Shown here: positions 1 to 7,130 of the stretch, piece after piece | How the letters are laid out: each line of letters begins with the position of its first letter | Position numbering within the stretch: position 1 is the first letter of the stretch | NCBI GenBank assembly: GCA_035266225.1 | Contig: DATFNV010000195.1 | Coordinates: forward strand, 1-15,250 | Direction of reading: 5' to 3' | Length of the DNA: 15,250 nucleotides | DNA from: DATFNV01 sp035266225 | GTDB taxonomy: Bacteria; Planctomycetota; Planctomycetia; Gemmatales; Gemmataceae | Notes under the pieces: model-generated | Databases searched by the model: none | What the model was told of the DNA's origin: nothing | Seen by the model: only the letters and a program-made list of their open reading frames with translations | Program-made: the position numbers and the translations under genes

Positions 1-70
1 CCCGTGCCCGTGCCCGTGCCCGATTCCAGACCGGGCACGGGCACGGGCACGGGCACGGGCACGGGCACGG
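1..70. repeat. Hexanucleotide inverted/tandem repeat
   Basis: Three CCCGTG units plus CCCG (1-22) are followed by a short spacer and then six GGGCAC units plus GG (33-70). GGGCAC is the reverse complement of the phase-shifted left units, so the two arms can form a long GC-rich hairpin. The left arm begins at the window edge and may be longer. An open frame across this region (4-258) is low-complexity and is not supported as a gene. The rest of 71-287 shows no recognisable gene; it holds the leader of the LysR gene without a clear promoter. Confidence 0.85.
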
Positions 71-287
71 ACCCGCGCCACCTGAAACGGCCCGTTTCTG
101 AACCATGCCTGTGTGCCAATGTGCCCGAGCTCACCGCCAACTTCTGTAGCACGACGCGGCGAGAGCGCCAAGTCGAGGTGTTCAGGGGGACGGCAGAGCG
201 CCGTCGGCGGCCCCGTCCCGACCTGGCGTCCTGGGGGCTGAGGGCTATCATGCCCTGAGGATTGTCCTCCTCCGACGGCCCGCTGTC

Positions 288-1202
288 ATGAGCGCCGATC
301 AACTCCCCCACCTGGAAACATTCGCCCGGGCGGCCGAGCTGAGCTGCTTCACCAGTGCCGCCCGAGTTCTCGGCCTCACCCAGGCGGCGGTCAGCCAGCG
401 CATCCAGGCGCTGGAAGGCGCCCTCGGCGTGTCGCTGTTCCAGCGGCACGCCGGCCGCGTCGTCCTCACCGACGCCGGCCAGCGCCTCTACTCGTTCGCC
501 GAGCGCATCCTCGCCCTGCATCGGGAGGCGGTCGAGGAGGTCAGCGGCCAAAAGGTCCCGCTGACCGGCGAGCTGTCGCTGGCAGCCAGCTCCGTCCCAG
601 GCGAACACCTGCTGCCGGACCTCCTGTCGGCCTTCCGCAGTCGCCAGCCTCACGTCCAGGTCCGGGCCAGCGTCACCGACACCGAGACGGTCCTGCGCCA
701 GGTCGAGCACGGCGAGGCCCACCTGGGGCTGGTCGGCGGCAAGACCGACCACCCCGAGCTGGAGTTCCGCTGTTTCGCCACCGACCGTCTCGTCCTCGTC
801 GTCCCCGCCGGGCACCCCTGGCGCCGCCGCCGTCGAGTCACGCTGGCGGCGCTCGCCGAACAACCCCTCATCGTCCGGGAAGCGGGCTCCGGCACGCGCT
901 GGTGTTTGGAACGAGCGCTGGCGCAGGCTGGCCAGTCGCTGCGCGACATGCGCGTCGCCCTGGAGCTCGGCAGTAACCAGGGCATCAAGGAGGCGGTGCT
1001 GCGCGGCCTGGGGCTGGCCTTCCTGTCCAGCCACGCCGTGGCCGACGAGCTGCGCACCGGGGCGCTCCGCGCGGTGCAGGTCGCCGGCCTGACCCTGTCG
1101 CGCGAGATGTTTGTCGTCTGGGGGCGCCGCCGTGCCCTGCCCATCACCGCCCGACTCTTCCTCGACCTCCTCCCCTTCGCGGTCCCGGGAATCGGCCCAT
1201 AA
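288..1202 (+). CDS. LysR-family transcriptional regulator
   Basis: This 304-residue protein has the normal length and layout of a LysR-type regulator. Residues 1-65 form the N-terminal winged helix-turn-helix, with the typical run SCFTSAARVLGLTQAAVSQR (19-38) followed by the ALEGALGVSLFQR and LTDAG signatures. From about residue 90 to the end lies a periplasmic-binding-like effector domain, with a VVPAGHPW segment near the middle and REAGSGTR after it. The effector domain most resembles the CysB/CysL/CbbR branch, but the ligand cannot be named. The start is the first ATG of the frame; no strong ribosome binding site is visible. LysR proteins usually regulate a divergent neighbour, but the divergent side falls outside the window. 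The next gene is on the same strand 126 bases on and is not an obvious target. Confidence 0.93.
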   Translation: MSADQLPHLETFARAAELSCFTSAARVLGLTQAAVSQRIQALEGALGVSLFQRHAGRVVLTDAGQRLYSFAERILALHREAVEEVSGQKVPLTGELSLAASSVPGEHLLPDLLSAFRSRQPHVQVRASVTDTETVLRQVEHGEAHLGLVGGKTDHPELEFRCFATDRLVLVVPAGHPWRRRRRVTLAALAEQPLIVREAGSGTRWCLERALAQAGQSLRDMRVALELGSNQGIKEAVLRGLGLAFLSSHAVADELRTGALRAVQVAGLTLSREMFVVWGRRRALPITARLFLDLLPFAVPGIGP

Positions 1203-1328
1203 GCTGCGCTTATGACGGCCGTCCCGGCTATTACCACCAGTGCGGTGGCGTTTCCCACCGGCGCGGATACCCTGCCTAGGCTAAGCGCCCCCAGACCGTT
1301 GTTCCTCAAGCGGAGGTATGGTACCGCG

Positions 1329-1889
1329 ATGCAAATGAGTCTTACCGCCGGGGCGTCCCTGGCGCTCGCGCTGCTCGTCGGCTGCGTGGACGCCGCGGAC
1401 GGCCTGAAGTCCGGCCCCCAGGTCGGGGACAGCGTCGGCATCTTCGAGCCCCTCTACGTGACGGGGGCTTCCGCCGGCCAGAAGCGCTGCCCGGTCTGAC
1501 AGAACGTCAGCAAGCCGGTCGTCATGATCTTCGCACGCGAGATCAGCGACCCCTTGACCAGTTTGGTCAAGAAGGTGAACGAGACGAACAAGGACAAGGC
1601 CGAGAAGATGGGCAGCTTCGTCGTCTTCCTTAGCGACGACGAGGCGATGGAGAAGAACCTCAAGGCCCTGGCAGAGAAGGAGAAGCTGGACAAGACCACT
1701 CTGATGCTCGACAACCCGTCCGGCCCGTCGGGCTTCCACATCAACAAGAAAGCCGACGTCACGGTCATCCTGTACGTCGGCAAGACGGTAAAGGTCAACC
1801 GCGCCTATGCGAAGGGCGAGTTCAAGGCCGACGAGGTGGACAAGGTCATCAAGGACCTGCCCAAGATCCTCGACAAGGACAAGGATTAG
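1329..1889 (+). CDS. Thioredoxin-like secreted protein with Cys-x-x-UGA (candidate selenoprotein)
   Basis: One continuous frame runs from ATG 1329 to TAG 1889 (186 codons), broken only by UGA at 1497-1499 (codon 57). The N-terminus MQMSLTAGASLALALLVGC is a signal peptide, possibly with an LVGC lipobox. The next part (GLKSGPQVGD, then AGQKRCPV) leads into the UGA, giving Cys54-Pro-Val-UGA57. Downstream the frame stays clean (KPVVMIFAREI, a helical region, ADVTVILYVGKTVKV, DLPKIL), which fits a thioredoxin-like fold. From memory, planctomycete relatives have Cys-x-x-Cys here, so the UGA replaces the second redox cysteine. CxxU is the common arrangement in redox selenoproteins. AGGAGG-like GGAGG lies about 12 bases before ATG 1329. 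If UGA only terminates, the product would be a 56-residue stub; restarting at ATG 1524 would lose both signal peptide and redox motif. The alternatives are a nonsense mutation or a sequencing error. No Sec machinery is in the window. Confidence 0.7.
1517..1551 (+). promoter_or_regulatory. SECIS-like stem-loop downstream of in-frame UGA
   Basis: The lower stem is GGTCG (1517-1521) with CGACC (1547-1551). A small bulge is followed by an upper stem TGATCTT (1525-1531) with GAGATCA (1539-1545), closed by a U.G pair. The apical loop is CGCACGC (1532-1538), which has a G among its first two bases. The loop starts 32 bases after the UGA. Bacterial SECIS elements are stem-loops within coding sequence just after the UGA, with a G near the start of the loop and the loop roughly 16-37 bases away, so the geometry fits. 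Hairpins are common by chance in GC-rich coding DNA, so this supports recoding but does not prove it. Confidence 0.4.
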
Positions 1890-1910
1890 GGGCCATCGGA
1901 GAATGACTTC

Positions 1911-2061
1911 CGTTTAGCGGCGGGTCGCAGACCCGCGCGCTCGTAGTGACCCGATTTATCGGGTCCGGCCAAGACCGCATAAATGCGGTCACTACGAGCG
2001 CCGGCCAAGACCGCATAAATGCGGTCACTACGAGCGCGGGTCTGCGCCCCACCGCTAAACG
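1911..2061. repeat. Compound palindromic repeat with 36-bp tandem units
   Basis: The outer arms are a near-perfect inverted repeat of about 40 bases: CGTTTAGCGG (1911-1920) through the GTAGTGACC region on the left, and GGTCACTACG (2023-2032) through CCGCTAAACG (2052-2061) on the right. Inside are three small palindromes with two-base loops: GACCCGAT/ATCGGGTC (1948-1965), GACCGCAT/ATGCGGTC (1973-1990), and the same again at 2009-2026. The last two belong to identical 36-base tandem units (1965-2000 and 2001-2036). It begins 22 bases after the stop of the thioredoxin-like gene and could end transcription, but it has no T-tract. It looks like a dispersed REP-type element. 2062-2193 shows nothing else but the leader of the ATPase. 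Confidence 0.85.
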
Positions 2062-2193
2062 CAGAACGTATTGATCGATGGCCCGCTCGACCCGCGCCGC
2101 CTGCAACTCCGCCACTCCCACATCCGCCTGTCGGCCCATAATCTGACGACAGAACCTCCGCGCGGCCGGGCGCGAAGAGGAAGCGGAGCGAGC

Positions 2194-4665
2194 ATGTCCG
2201 ATCCCATCGAGGTACGCGGCCTCAGCGCCGCGGACGTTGCCCAGCGCGTCGCCCGCGGCCAGGTCAACCGCGCCCCGCGCTCCGCCCTGGCCGAATACCG
2301 CACCATCGTCGCCCGCAACGTCCTGACCCTCTTCAACGCCCTCGTCGTCCCCGCGGCCGTCGCCCTGTTCTGCTTGCACGACTACAAGGCGGCCTGGGCC
2401 GTCAGCGGCATGGCCCTGGTCAATTCCCTCATCGGCATCGGGCAGGAGGTCCGGGCCAAGCGCCACCTCGACCGACTCGCCATCCTCTCCGCAACCCGGG
2501 CCCGCGTCCTTCGGGACGGCCGCGAGGAGGTCGTCTCGGCCGACGACGTGGTGCTGGACGACGTGCTCCTCCTGGCGACGGGCGAGCCGGTCGTCGCCGA
2601 CGGCACCGTGCTGCGCGAGCGCTTCCTGGAAGTCGATGAGGCGCTGCTCACCGGCGAGTCCGACCCGGTGCCGCGCCGTGCCGGCGACCGTCTGCTCTCG
2701 GGCAGTTTCTGCGTCGCCGGCGAGGGCCACTATCGCGCCGAGCGGGTCGGCGGCGAGGCGTTCGCCCACCAGACCTCGGCCCAGGCGCGCCGCTACCGCT
2801 TCGCGCCCAGCCCGATGCAGCGCACCCTCGACGCCATCATCCGCGCCCTGACGGCCATCACCCTGCTGCTGTGTACCCTCTACGTCGGCCTGTACTTCCT
2901 GCGCGGCTTCCCGTTCGACGACCTGGTGCGCATGACGGCCGCGACGGTCACGTCGATGGTGCCGCAGGGGCTGGTCCTGATGACCACGCTCGCCTTCCTC
3001 CTCGGCGCCGTGCGCATGAGCGCCCGCGGGGCCGTCGTGCAGCACCTCAACGCCGTCGAGTCGATGGCCTCGGTCACTGTGCTGTGCATGGACAAGACCG
3101 GCACCCTCACCACCAACCGCCTCACTCTCGATCGGGTATCTCCCCTGGGAATCGGCGAGGAGGAGGCGCGCGAGCGACTGCGGCTGTTCGCCGGGGTGTC
3201 GGTGGACGAGCGCAGCAAGAGCATCCAGGCGCTGCGGGCCGCCCTCGGGGAGTCGGCCGCGAAGGCGGAATTGCTCGATCAGGTCCCGTTCAAGTCGCAG
3301 AACCGCTACAGCGCCGTCCGCCTCCGGGTCAACGGCACCGAGCTGGGGCTGGCACTGGGGGCGTTCGAGGCGCTGAGGCCGCTGCTGGAGAAGGGTGATG
3401 CGCTCGAGCGGGCCGAGGCCGCGTGGCAGGGCTTGCTCTCGACGGGACTGCGCCTGCTGCTGTTCGCGGAGGTATCGGGGGCGGTCCCGTTCAACGGCTC
3501 GCTGGAGGGCTTCGTCCTGCGGGCGGTCGCCGTCGTGGCCCTGAGCGACGAACTGCGGCCCGAGGCGGGGGCGGTCCTCGTCGCCCTGGCGGCCCAGGGC
3601 ATCGCCTTCAAAATCCTGTCCGGCGACAACCCCGAAACGGTCCGCGCCACGGTCGGCCACCTCGACCTGCCGCTGGCGCATGAGGCGGTCGTGTCCGGCG
3701 AGCAGCTCGAAGCGGCGGCGGACCCGGCGGGCGTCATTCGCAAACACGGCGTCTTCGGCCGGGTGGCGCCGCGGCAGAAACTCGACATCGTCAGCACGCT
3801 ACAGGCGCAGGGGCACCACGTCGGCATGATCGGTGACGGCGTCAACGACATCCTGCCGATCAAGCGCGCCGACCTCGGCATCGCGATGGGCGAAGGGAGC
3901 GCCGCCACACGGACCGTCGCGGGGCTGGTGCTGGAGAACAACAGCTTCGACCTGCTGCCCGCGACGCTGGACGAGGGCCGCACCATCCTGGGCAACCTGC
4001 GACGGGCGGCCAAGCTGTTCCTGCTGAAGAACGTCTACGTGCTGCTGCTCATCGTGATCGGCTTCGGCCTCCTGCGACTGGACTTCCCCTGCGAGCCGCA
4101 GCAGGTGACGCTGCTGAACGCGCTCACCATCGGCGGGCCGGCGTTCCTCATCATGCTGGGGCGAAAAGCCCAGGCCTTGCGACCGGGAGGCTTCCTGCGC
4201 GAGGTCGGCTGGTTCGCCACGGCCACGGGGCTGGTGATGGGTACGGCGGGCCTCCTCGTATGGCTGATCGCCGCGCACGGGCTCGGCGAGAACGTGAGGG
4301 GACAGCGGACGCTGCTCCTCACGACGCTGGTCCTGCTCGGGCTCGGCAACGTGCTGCGCCTGGCGGAGGGGGACCGCCGGCTGCACTTGTGGGTTGCGGC
4401 GGCGTTGCCGGTGTACGCCGCGGTGCTCTACCTGCCGCCGCTGGGTGAGGTCCGCGGGACGTCGCTGAGTACGGCCGACTTCTTCGAGCTGCAGCCGTTG
4501 AGCTTGTCGCAATGGGGGTTGGTCGTCGCGGTGGCGGTCCCGGCGCTGGCGCTGTGCTGGCTCGCAGGCCGCTTGCGGTCTAGCGTTCGCTCCGAAGCGA
4601 ATAAAGTTGAGAAACAGGCAGTGAATCCCGCCGGCCCCGCCGCCCCGCCCGCCAAGCCGCCGTGA
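2194..4665 (+). CDS. CtpE-like P-type cation-transporting ATPase
   Basis: This 823-residue inner-membrane ion pump is driven by ATP. Visible motifs in order: first membrane pair about 40-80; actuator-domain TGES at 153-156; second membrane pair around 225-275 with VPQGL at 256-260; phosphorylation motif DKTGTLT with the acceptor Asp300; nucleotide-domain PFKSQNRYSAV; SGDNPETV; hinge GDGVND at 547-552; then about six C-terminal membrane helices. It lacks heavy-metal-binding domains and CPC motifs, so it is not a P1B pump. The order and the GDGVND...NSFDLLP...EGRTILGN stretch resemble mycobacterial CtpE (calcium uptake), but the transported ion is not proven here. The transmembrane proline is followed by Gln258, where related pumps usually have Glu. 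ATG 2194 is chosen because GGAG (2185-2188) lies five bases upstream; an upstream TTG at 2071 would add an unlikely Arg-rich extension. The C-terminal tail (GPAAPPAKPP) is low-complexity. Confidence 0.9.
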   Translation: MSDPIEVRGLSAADVAQRVARGQVNRAPRSALAEYRTIVARNVLTLFNALVVPAAVALFCLHDYKAAWAVSGMALVNSLIGIGQEVRAKRHLDRLAILSATRARVLRDGREEVVSADDVVLDDVLLLATGEPVVADGTVLRERFLEVDEALLTGESDPVPRRAGDRLLSGSFCVAGEGHYRAERVGGEAFAHQTSAQARRYRFAPSPMQRTLDAIIRALTAITLLLCTLYVGLYFLRGFPFDDLVRMTAATVTSMVPQGLVLMTTLAFLLGAVRMSARGAVVQHLNAVESMASVTVLCMDKTGTLTTNRLTLDRVSPLGIGEEEARERLRLFAGVSVDERSKSIQALRAALGESAAKAELLDQVPFKSQNRYSAVRLRVNGTELGLALGAFEALRPLLEKGDALERAEAAWQGLLSTGLRLLLFAEVSGAVPFNGSLEGFVLRAVAVVALSDELRPEAGAVLVALAAQGIAFKILSGDNPETVRATVGHLDLPLAHEAVVSGEQLEAAADPAGVIRKHGVFGRVAPRQKLDIVSTLQAQGHHVGMIGDGVNDILPIKRADLGIAMGEGSAATRTVAGLVLENNSFDLLPATLDEGRTILGNLRRAAKLFLLKNVYVLLLIVIGFGLLRLDFPCEPQQVTLLNALTIGGPAFLIMLGRKAQALRPGGFLREVGWFATATGLVMGTAGLLVWLIAAHGLGENVRGQRTLLLTTLVLLGLGNVLRLAEGDRRLHLWVAAALPVYAAVLYLPPLGEVRGTSLSTADFFELQPLSLSQWGLVVAVAVPALALCWLAGRLRSSVRSEANKVEKQAVNPAGPAAPPAKPP
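4586..4601. repeat. Small hairpin within the ATPase 3' end
   Basis: TTCGCT (4586-4591) and AGCGAA (4596-4601) form a 6-bp stem with a four-base loop. It lies inside the last codons of the ATPase, where the protein turns into a poorly structured tail. It could be a fragment of the dispersed repeats seen after other genes, or chance. Confidence 0.35.
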
Positions 4666-4723
4666 ACACGCCAGGAACGCACGCTCCCGCCAGGCGACCC
4701 GAGGCCATCGCTCAATAAGTTCC

Positions 4724-4777
4724 CCGTTTCGCGGCGGCTCGCAGAGCCGCGCGACTCTGCGGGCCGCCGCGAAACGG
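4724..4777. repeat. REP-like hairpin after the ATPase gene
   Basis: The outer arms CCGTTTCGCGGCGGC (4724-4738) and GCCGCCGCGAAACGG (4763-4777) are perfect 15-base inverted repeats. Inside them GCAGAG (4741-4746) pairs with CTCTGC (4755-4760). The element starts about 60 bases after the ATPase stop codon. Its outer sequence is a variant of the CGTTTAGC-type ends seen at 1911, 6455 and 13944. It may end ATPase transcription, but there is no T-run. The rest of 4666-4938 holds only a possible promoter for the next gene. Confidence 0.85.
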
Positions 4778-4872
4778 TAGTAATTCTTCGCGGATGATGA
4801 GCGGATCGGCCTTCCGGAAGAAGGAACCGGCGCCATTGTAGCCCGCCTGCCGCGTAGTTGGACGCTGGCAGC

Positions 4873-4899
4873 TTGCGGTCACGGGGCGAGCCGTAGAAT
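4873..4899 (+). promoter_or_regulatory. Possible promoter for the M32 carboxypeptidase
   Basis: TTGCGG (4873-4878) and TAGAAT (4894-4899) are separated by 15 bases, and the -10-like element lies 39 bases before the start codon at 4939. The spacing is short for a sigma-70 promoter, so the assignment is tentative. Confidence 0.3.
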
Positions 4900-4938
4900 A
4901 GCGCTGGCCCGACCCGAACCGAGCCGACCCGAGGACCG

Positions 4939-6450
4939 ATGCGAGACGAAATCGCCTACGCGGATCTGATTCGGCGGACGCGCGAGCAGTCGCTGCTGGC
5001 GTCGTGCGCCGAACTGCTGGCCTGGGACGAGGACACCTACATGCCTCCGTCCGGCGCCGAGCACCGTGCCGCGCAGCTGGCCCTGCTCGCCGGCTTGCAG
5101 CACGCGCGAGCGACCGACCCACGCCTCGGCGACCTGCTCGCGGCCGTCGAGGGTTCGCCGCTCGTTGCCGACCCGGATTCGGCCGAGGCGGTGAACGTCC
5201 GCGAAATCCGGCGCGGCTTCGACCGGCAGACGCGCCTGCCGCGCGGGCTAGTCGAGGAATTGGCCCGCAGCGCGTCCCTGGCGGAACGGGCCTGGGCCGA
5301 GGCCCGCCGCGCCGCCGACTTCCGCCGCTTCCGCCCCTGGTTGGAGAAAATCGTCCGCCTCAAGCAGCGCGAGGCCGAATCGCTCGCCCTGACACCCGAC
5401 CCCTACGACGCCCTGCTCGACGGCTACGAGCCCGGGGCGCGCGGCGACGACTTGGTGGGGCTCTTCGACGCCCTGCGCCGCGAATTGGTGCCGCTCGTCA
5501 ACGCCATCGTCTACGGCCGGCGCCGGCCGGACACCGCCTTCCTGCGCCGGCCCTACCCGGTCCAGCGCCAGCGCGCCTTCGGCGAGGCGGTGGCGGCCGC
5601 GGTCGGCTTCGACTTCCGCCGCGGCCGGCTCGACACGACAACGCACCCCTTCTTCAGCGCCGTGGGCCCCGGCGACTGCCGCCTGACGACGCGCTTTGCC
5701 GAGGACAACTTCAGCGACGGGCTCTTCGGCATCCTGCACGAGGTCGGCCACGGTTTGTACGAACAAGGCCTGCCGGCCGAGGACCACGGCACGCCGCTGG
5801 GCGAGGTGTCGTCGCTGGCGCTGCACGAGTCGCAGGCCCGGCTGTGGGAGAACGCCGTCGGCCACAGCCGGCCGTTCTGGCAGTACTTCTTCCCCGCGGC
5901 GCGGGCCGCCTTCCCCGGCGCTCTGGTGGACGTGGCCCTGGACGAGTTTCACTTCGCTGTCAACGCCGTCGAGCCGTCGCTGATCCGGGTGGGAGCCGAC
6001 GAGGTGACGTACAACCTGCACATCGTCATCCGCTTCGAGCTGGAGCGGGCGCTGCTCGGCGGCGACCTGAGCGCCGCAGACCTGCCCGCGGCCTGGGACG
6101 AGGCGTACCGGCACCACCTGGGCGTGGTGCCGCGCGACGACGCCGAGGGCTGCCTACAGGACGGCCACTGGGCGGCGGGGATGTTCGGCTACTTTCCGAC
6201 CTATACCCTGGGCAACGTCCTCGCGGCCCAGCTCGTCGCGCGGGCACGGCAAGAGTTGGGCGACCTCGACGGCGGCTTCGCCCGCGGCGACTTCGGCGAA
6301 CTGCTGGGGTGGCTGCGCGAAAAGGTGTATCGAGAGGGGGGGCGCTATTCCGCGCGGCGACTGATCGAGCGGGTGACGGCATCGCCCCCGGACCACCAGC
6401 CGTTGATCGACGAGTTGCGGCGGAAGTATGGGGAGCTATACGATATATGA
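4939..6450 (+). CDS. Carboxypeptidase Taq (M32) family metallopeptidase
   Basis: This is a zinc carboxypeptidase that removes C-terminal residues from peptides in the cytoplasm. At 503 residues it has the typical M32 length. The N-terminus carries the family's LLAWDEDTYMPPSGAEHRAAQ stretch (about 27-47). The zinc site is HEVGH at 267-271, continuing into GLYEQGL; the HES motif at 296-298 supplies the third ligand Glu297. DEVTYNLH begins at Asp354, and GYFPTYTLGNVLAAQL follows near the C-terminus; both are family hallmarks. All catalytic residues appear intact. ATG 4939 follows GAGG (4931-4934) at four bases. The gene stands alone: a hairpin repeat lies upstream and a convergent gene pair downstream, only 35 bases from its stop codon. 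A frame-shifted shadow frame over the same stretch is Arg/Pro-rich and is not a gene. Confidence 0.95.
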   Translation: MRDEIAYADLIRRTREQSLLASCAELLAWDEDTYMPPSGAEHRAAQLALLAGLQHARATDPRLGDLLAAVEGSPLVADPDSAEAVNVREIRRGFDRQTRLPRGLVEELARSASLAERAWAEARRAADFRRFRPWLEKIVRLKQREAESLALTPDPYDALLDGYEPGARGDDLVGLFDALRRELVPLVNAIVYGRRRPDTAFLRRPYPVQRQRAFGEAVAAAVGFDFRRGRLDTTTHPFFSAVGPGDCRLTTRFAEDNFSDGLFGILHEVGHGLYEQGLPAEDHGTPLGEVSSLALHESQARLWENAVGHSRPFWQYFFPAARAAFPGALVDVALDEFHFAVNAVEPSLIRVGADEVTYNLHIVIRFELERALLGGDLSAADLPAAWDEAYRHHLGVVPRDDAEGCLQDGHWAAGMFGYFPTYTLGNVLAAQLVARARQELGDLDGGFARGDFGELLGWLREKVYREGGRYSARRLIERVTASPPDHQPLIDELRRKYGELYDI

Positions 6451-6454
6451 CACC

Positions 6455-6480
6455 CGTTTAGCCGCCGACCTCGGGGCGGC
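6455..6480. terminator. Hairpin between convergent genes
   Basis: CGTTTAGC (6455-6462) leads into GCCGCC (6461-6466) paired with GGCGGC (6475-6480) across an eight-base loop. It fills the 35-base gap between the stop codons of the M32 gene and the Uma2 gene, so it may serve as a terminator for both strands. It has no T-run. It shares the CGTTTAGC end with the repeats near 1911 and 13944. Confidence 0.45.
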
Positions 6481-6485
6481 GCGAC

Positions 6486-7076
6486 TCACGGTAGCAAGTC
6501 GATCACCGCGATCTTGGCCTGCGGCAGCGCAAGTGGCGTCACAAAATCCGTCGGGCCGAGGTGCGTGACGTCCGCGTAGCGATAGCCGTAGCGGTGCGTG
6601 AGGTCCGGGACGGGGTTCCGATACACCTCGAGCCGGCCATCGACGAGGTTGAGGATCCAGTAGTCGGCAATATTGCATCGGGCGTAGAGGCTGGCCTTGC
6701 GACGTTGATCGAAGCGCAGGGTCGTAGCGCTCACCTCCACGATCAGCAGTGCGCTCGTCGGGTTGTGCGCCGGGTCGTGCGTGCGGATGTTGCCGGCGAT
6801 CACGGCCAGGTCCGGGTCGGGCACGGAGTGCGGCGTCAGGTCGAGCGACATCTGGACGCGCACCCAGTACGCCGGGCCGAAGGCGGCGCGCAGGGCGTCT
6901 TCCGTCAGGGTGATGCCCATCGCGTGGAAGTTCTTCTGGGAGGCCATGACGAAGATCTCTCCTTCGATCAGTTCCACGCGTTGCCCGTTGAAGAACCCCA
7001 GGTCCAGCAGGCGATACATCTCCTTTGCGGTCCAACGCCGGCGCCGGACGCCGCTGTGCTGCTTCTTCACGGCCAT
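6486..7076 (-). CDS. Uma2-family restriction-endonuclease-like protein (DUF820)
   Basis: This 196-residue protein matches the Uma2/DUF820 family, a PD-(D/E)XK-type nuclease fold that is greatly expanded in planctomycetes and cyanobacteria and has no settled function. Visible family features: ELIEGE at 35-40, PDPDLAVIAG starting at 86 (catalytic-type Asp89), and LLIVEVSATTLRFDQRRKASLYA around 110-132, with Glu114, Ser116 and Lys127. These nuclease-core residues are all present. The start is ATG 7076, with AGGAGG (7085-7090) eight bases upstream; another ATG at 7083 is in a different frame. It lies 54 bases after the radical SAM gene on the same strand and may be cotranscribed with it, but no functional link between the two families is known to me. 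Confidence 0.9.
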   Translation of the reverse strand: MAVKKQHSGVRRRRWTAKEMYRLLDLGFFNGQRVELIEGEIFVMASQKNFHAMGITLTEDALRAAFGPAYWVRVQMSLDLTPHSVPDPDLAVIAGNIRTHDPAHNPTSALLIVEVSATTLRFDQRRKASLYARCNIADYWILNLVDGRLEVYRNPVPDLTHRYGYRYADVTHLGPTDFVTPLALPQAKIAVIDLLP

Positions 7077-7130
7077 GTCGCATTCCTCCTGTCTTGGTGC
7101 TCAGTCACCTCCCGGCCAAGCCGCAGGCGG

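Noticed and set aside
4..258. Plus-strand open frame starting in the hexamer repeat
   Set aside because: The first residues are a GT repeat created by the tract, there is no ribosome binding site, and no family resemblance is seen.
1234..1248. Small CCACC/GGTGG hairpin after the LysR gene as terminator
   Set aside because: Only five base pairs and no T-run; too weak to call in this GC-rich DNA.
1965..2036. Possible CRISPR-like repeats of 36 bases
   Set aside because: The two units are directly adjacent with no spacers, and no cas genes are present.
1849..3747. Long minus-strand open frame of about 630 codons opposite the ATPase
   Set aside because: It lies antisense to a gene with clear P-type ATPase motifs, is rich in Arg/Gln/Glu/Gly without any recognisable domain, and is expected from GC-rich codon bias.
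5004..6461. Frame-shifted open frame of about 485 codons inside the M32 gene
   Set aside because: Composition is almost entirely Arg, Ala, Pro and Gly; the M32 frame carries all catalytic motifs.
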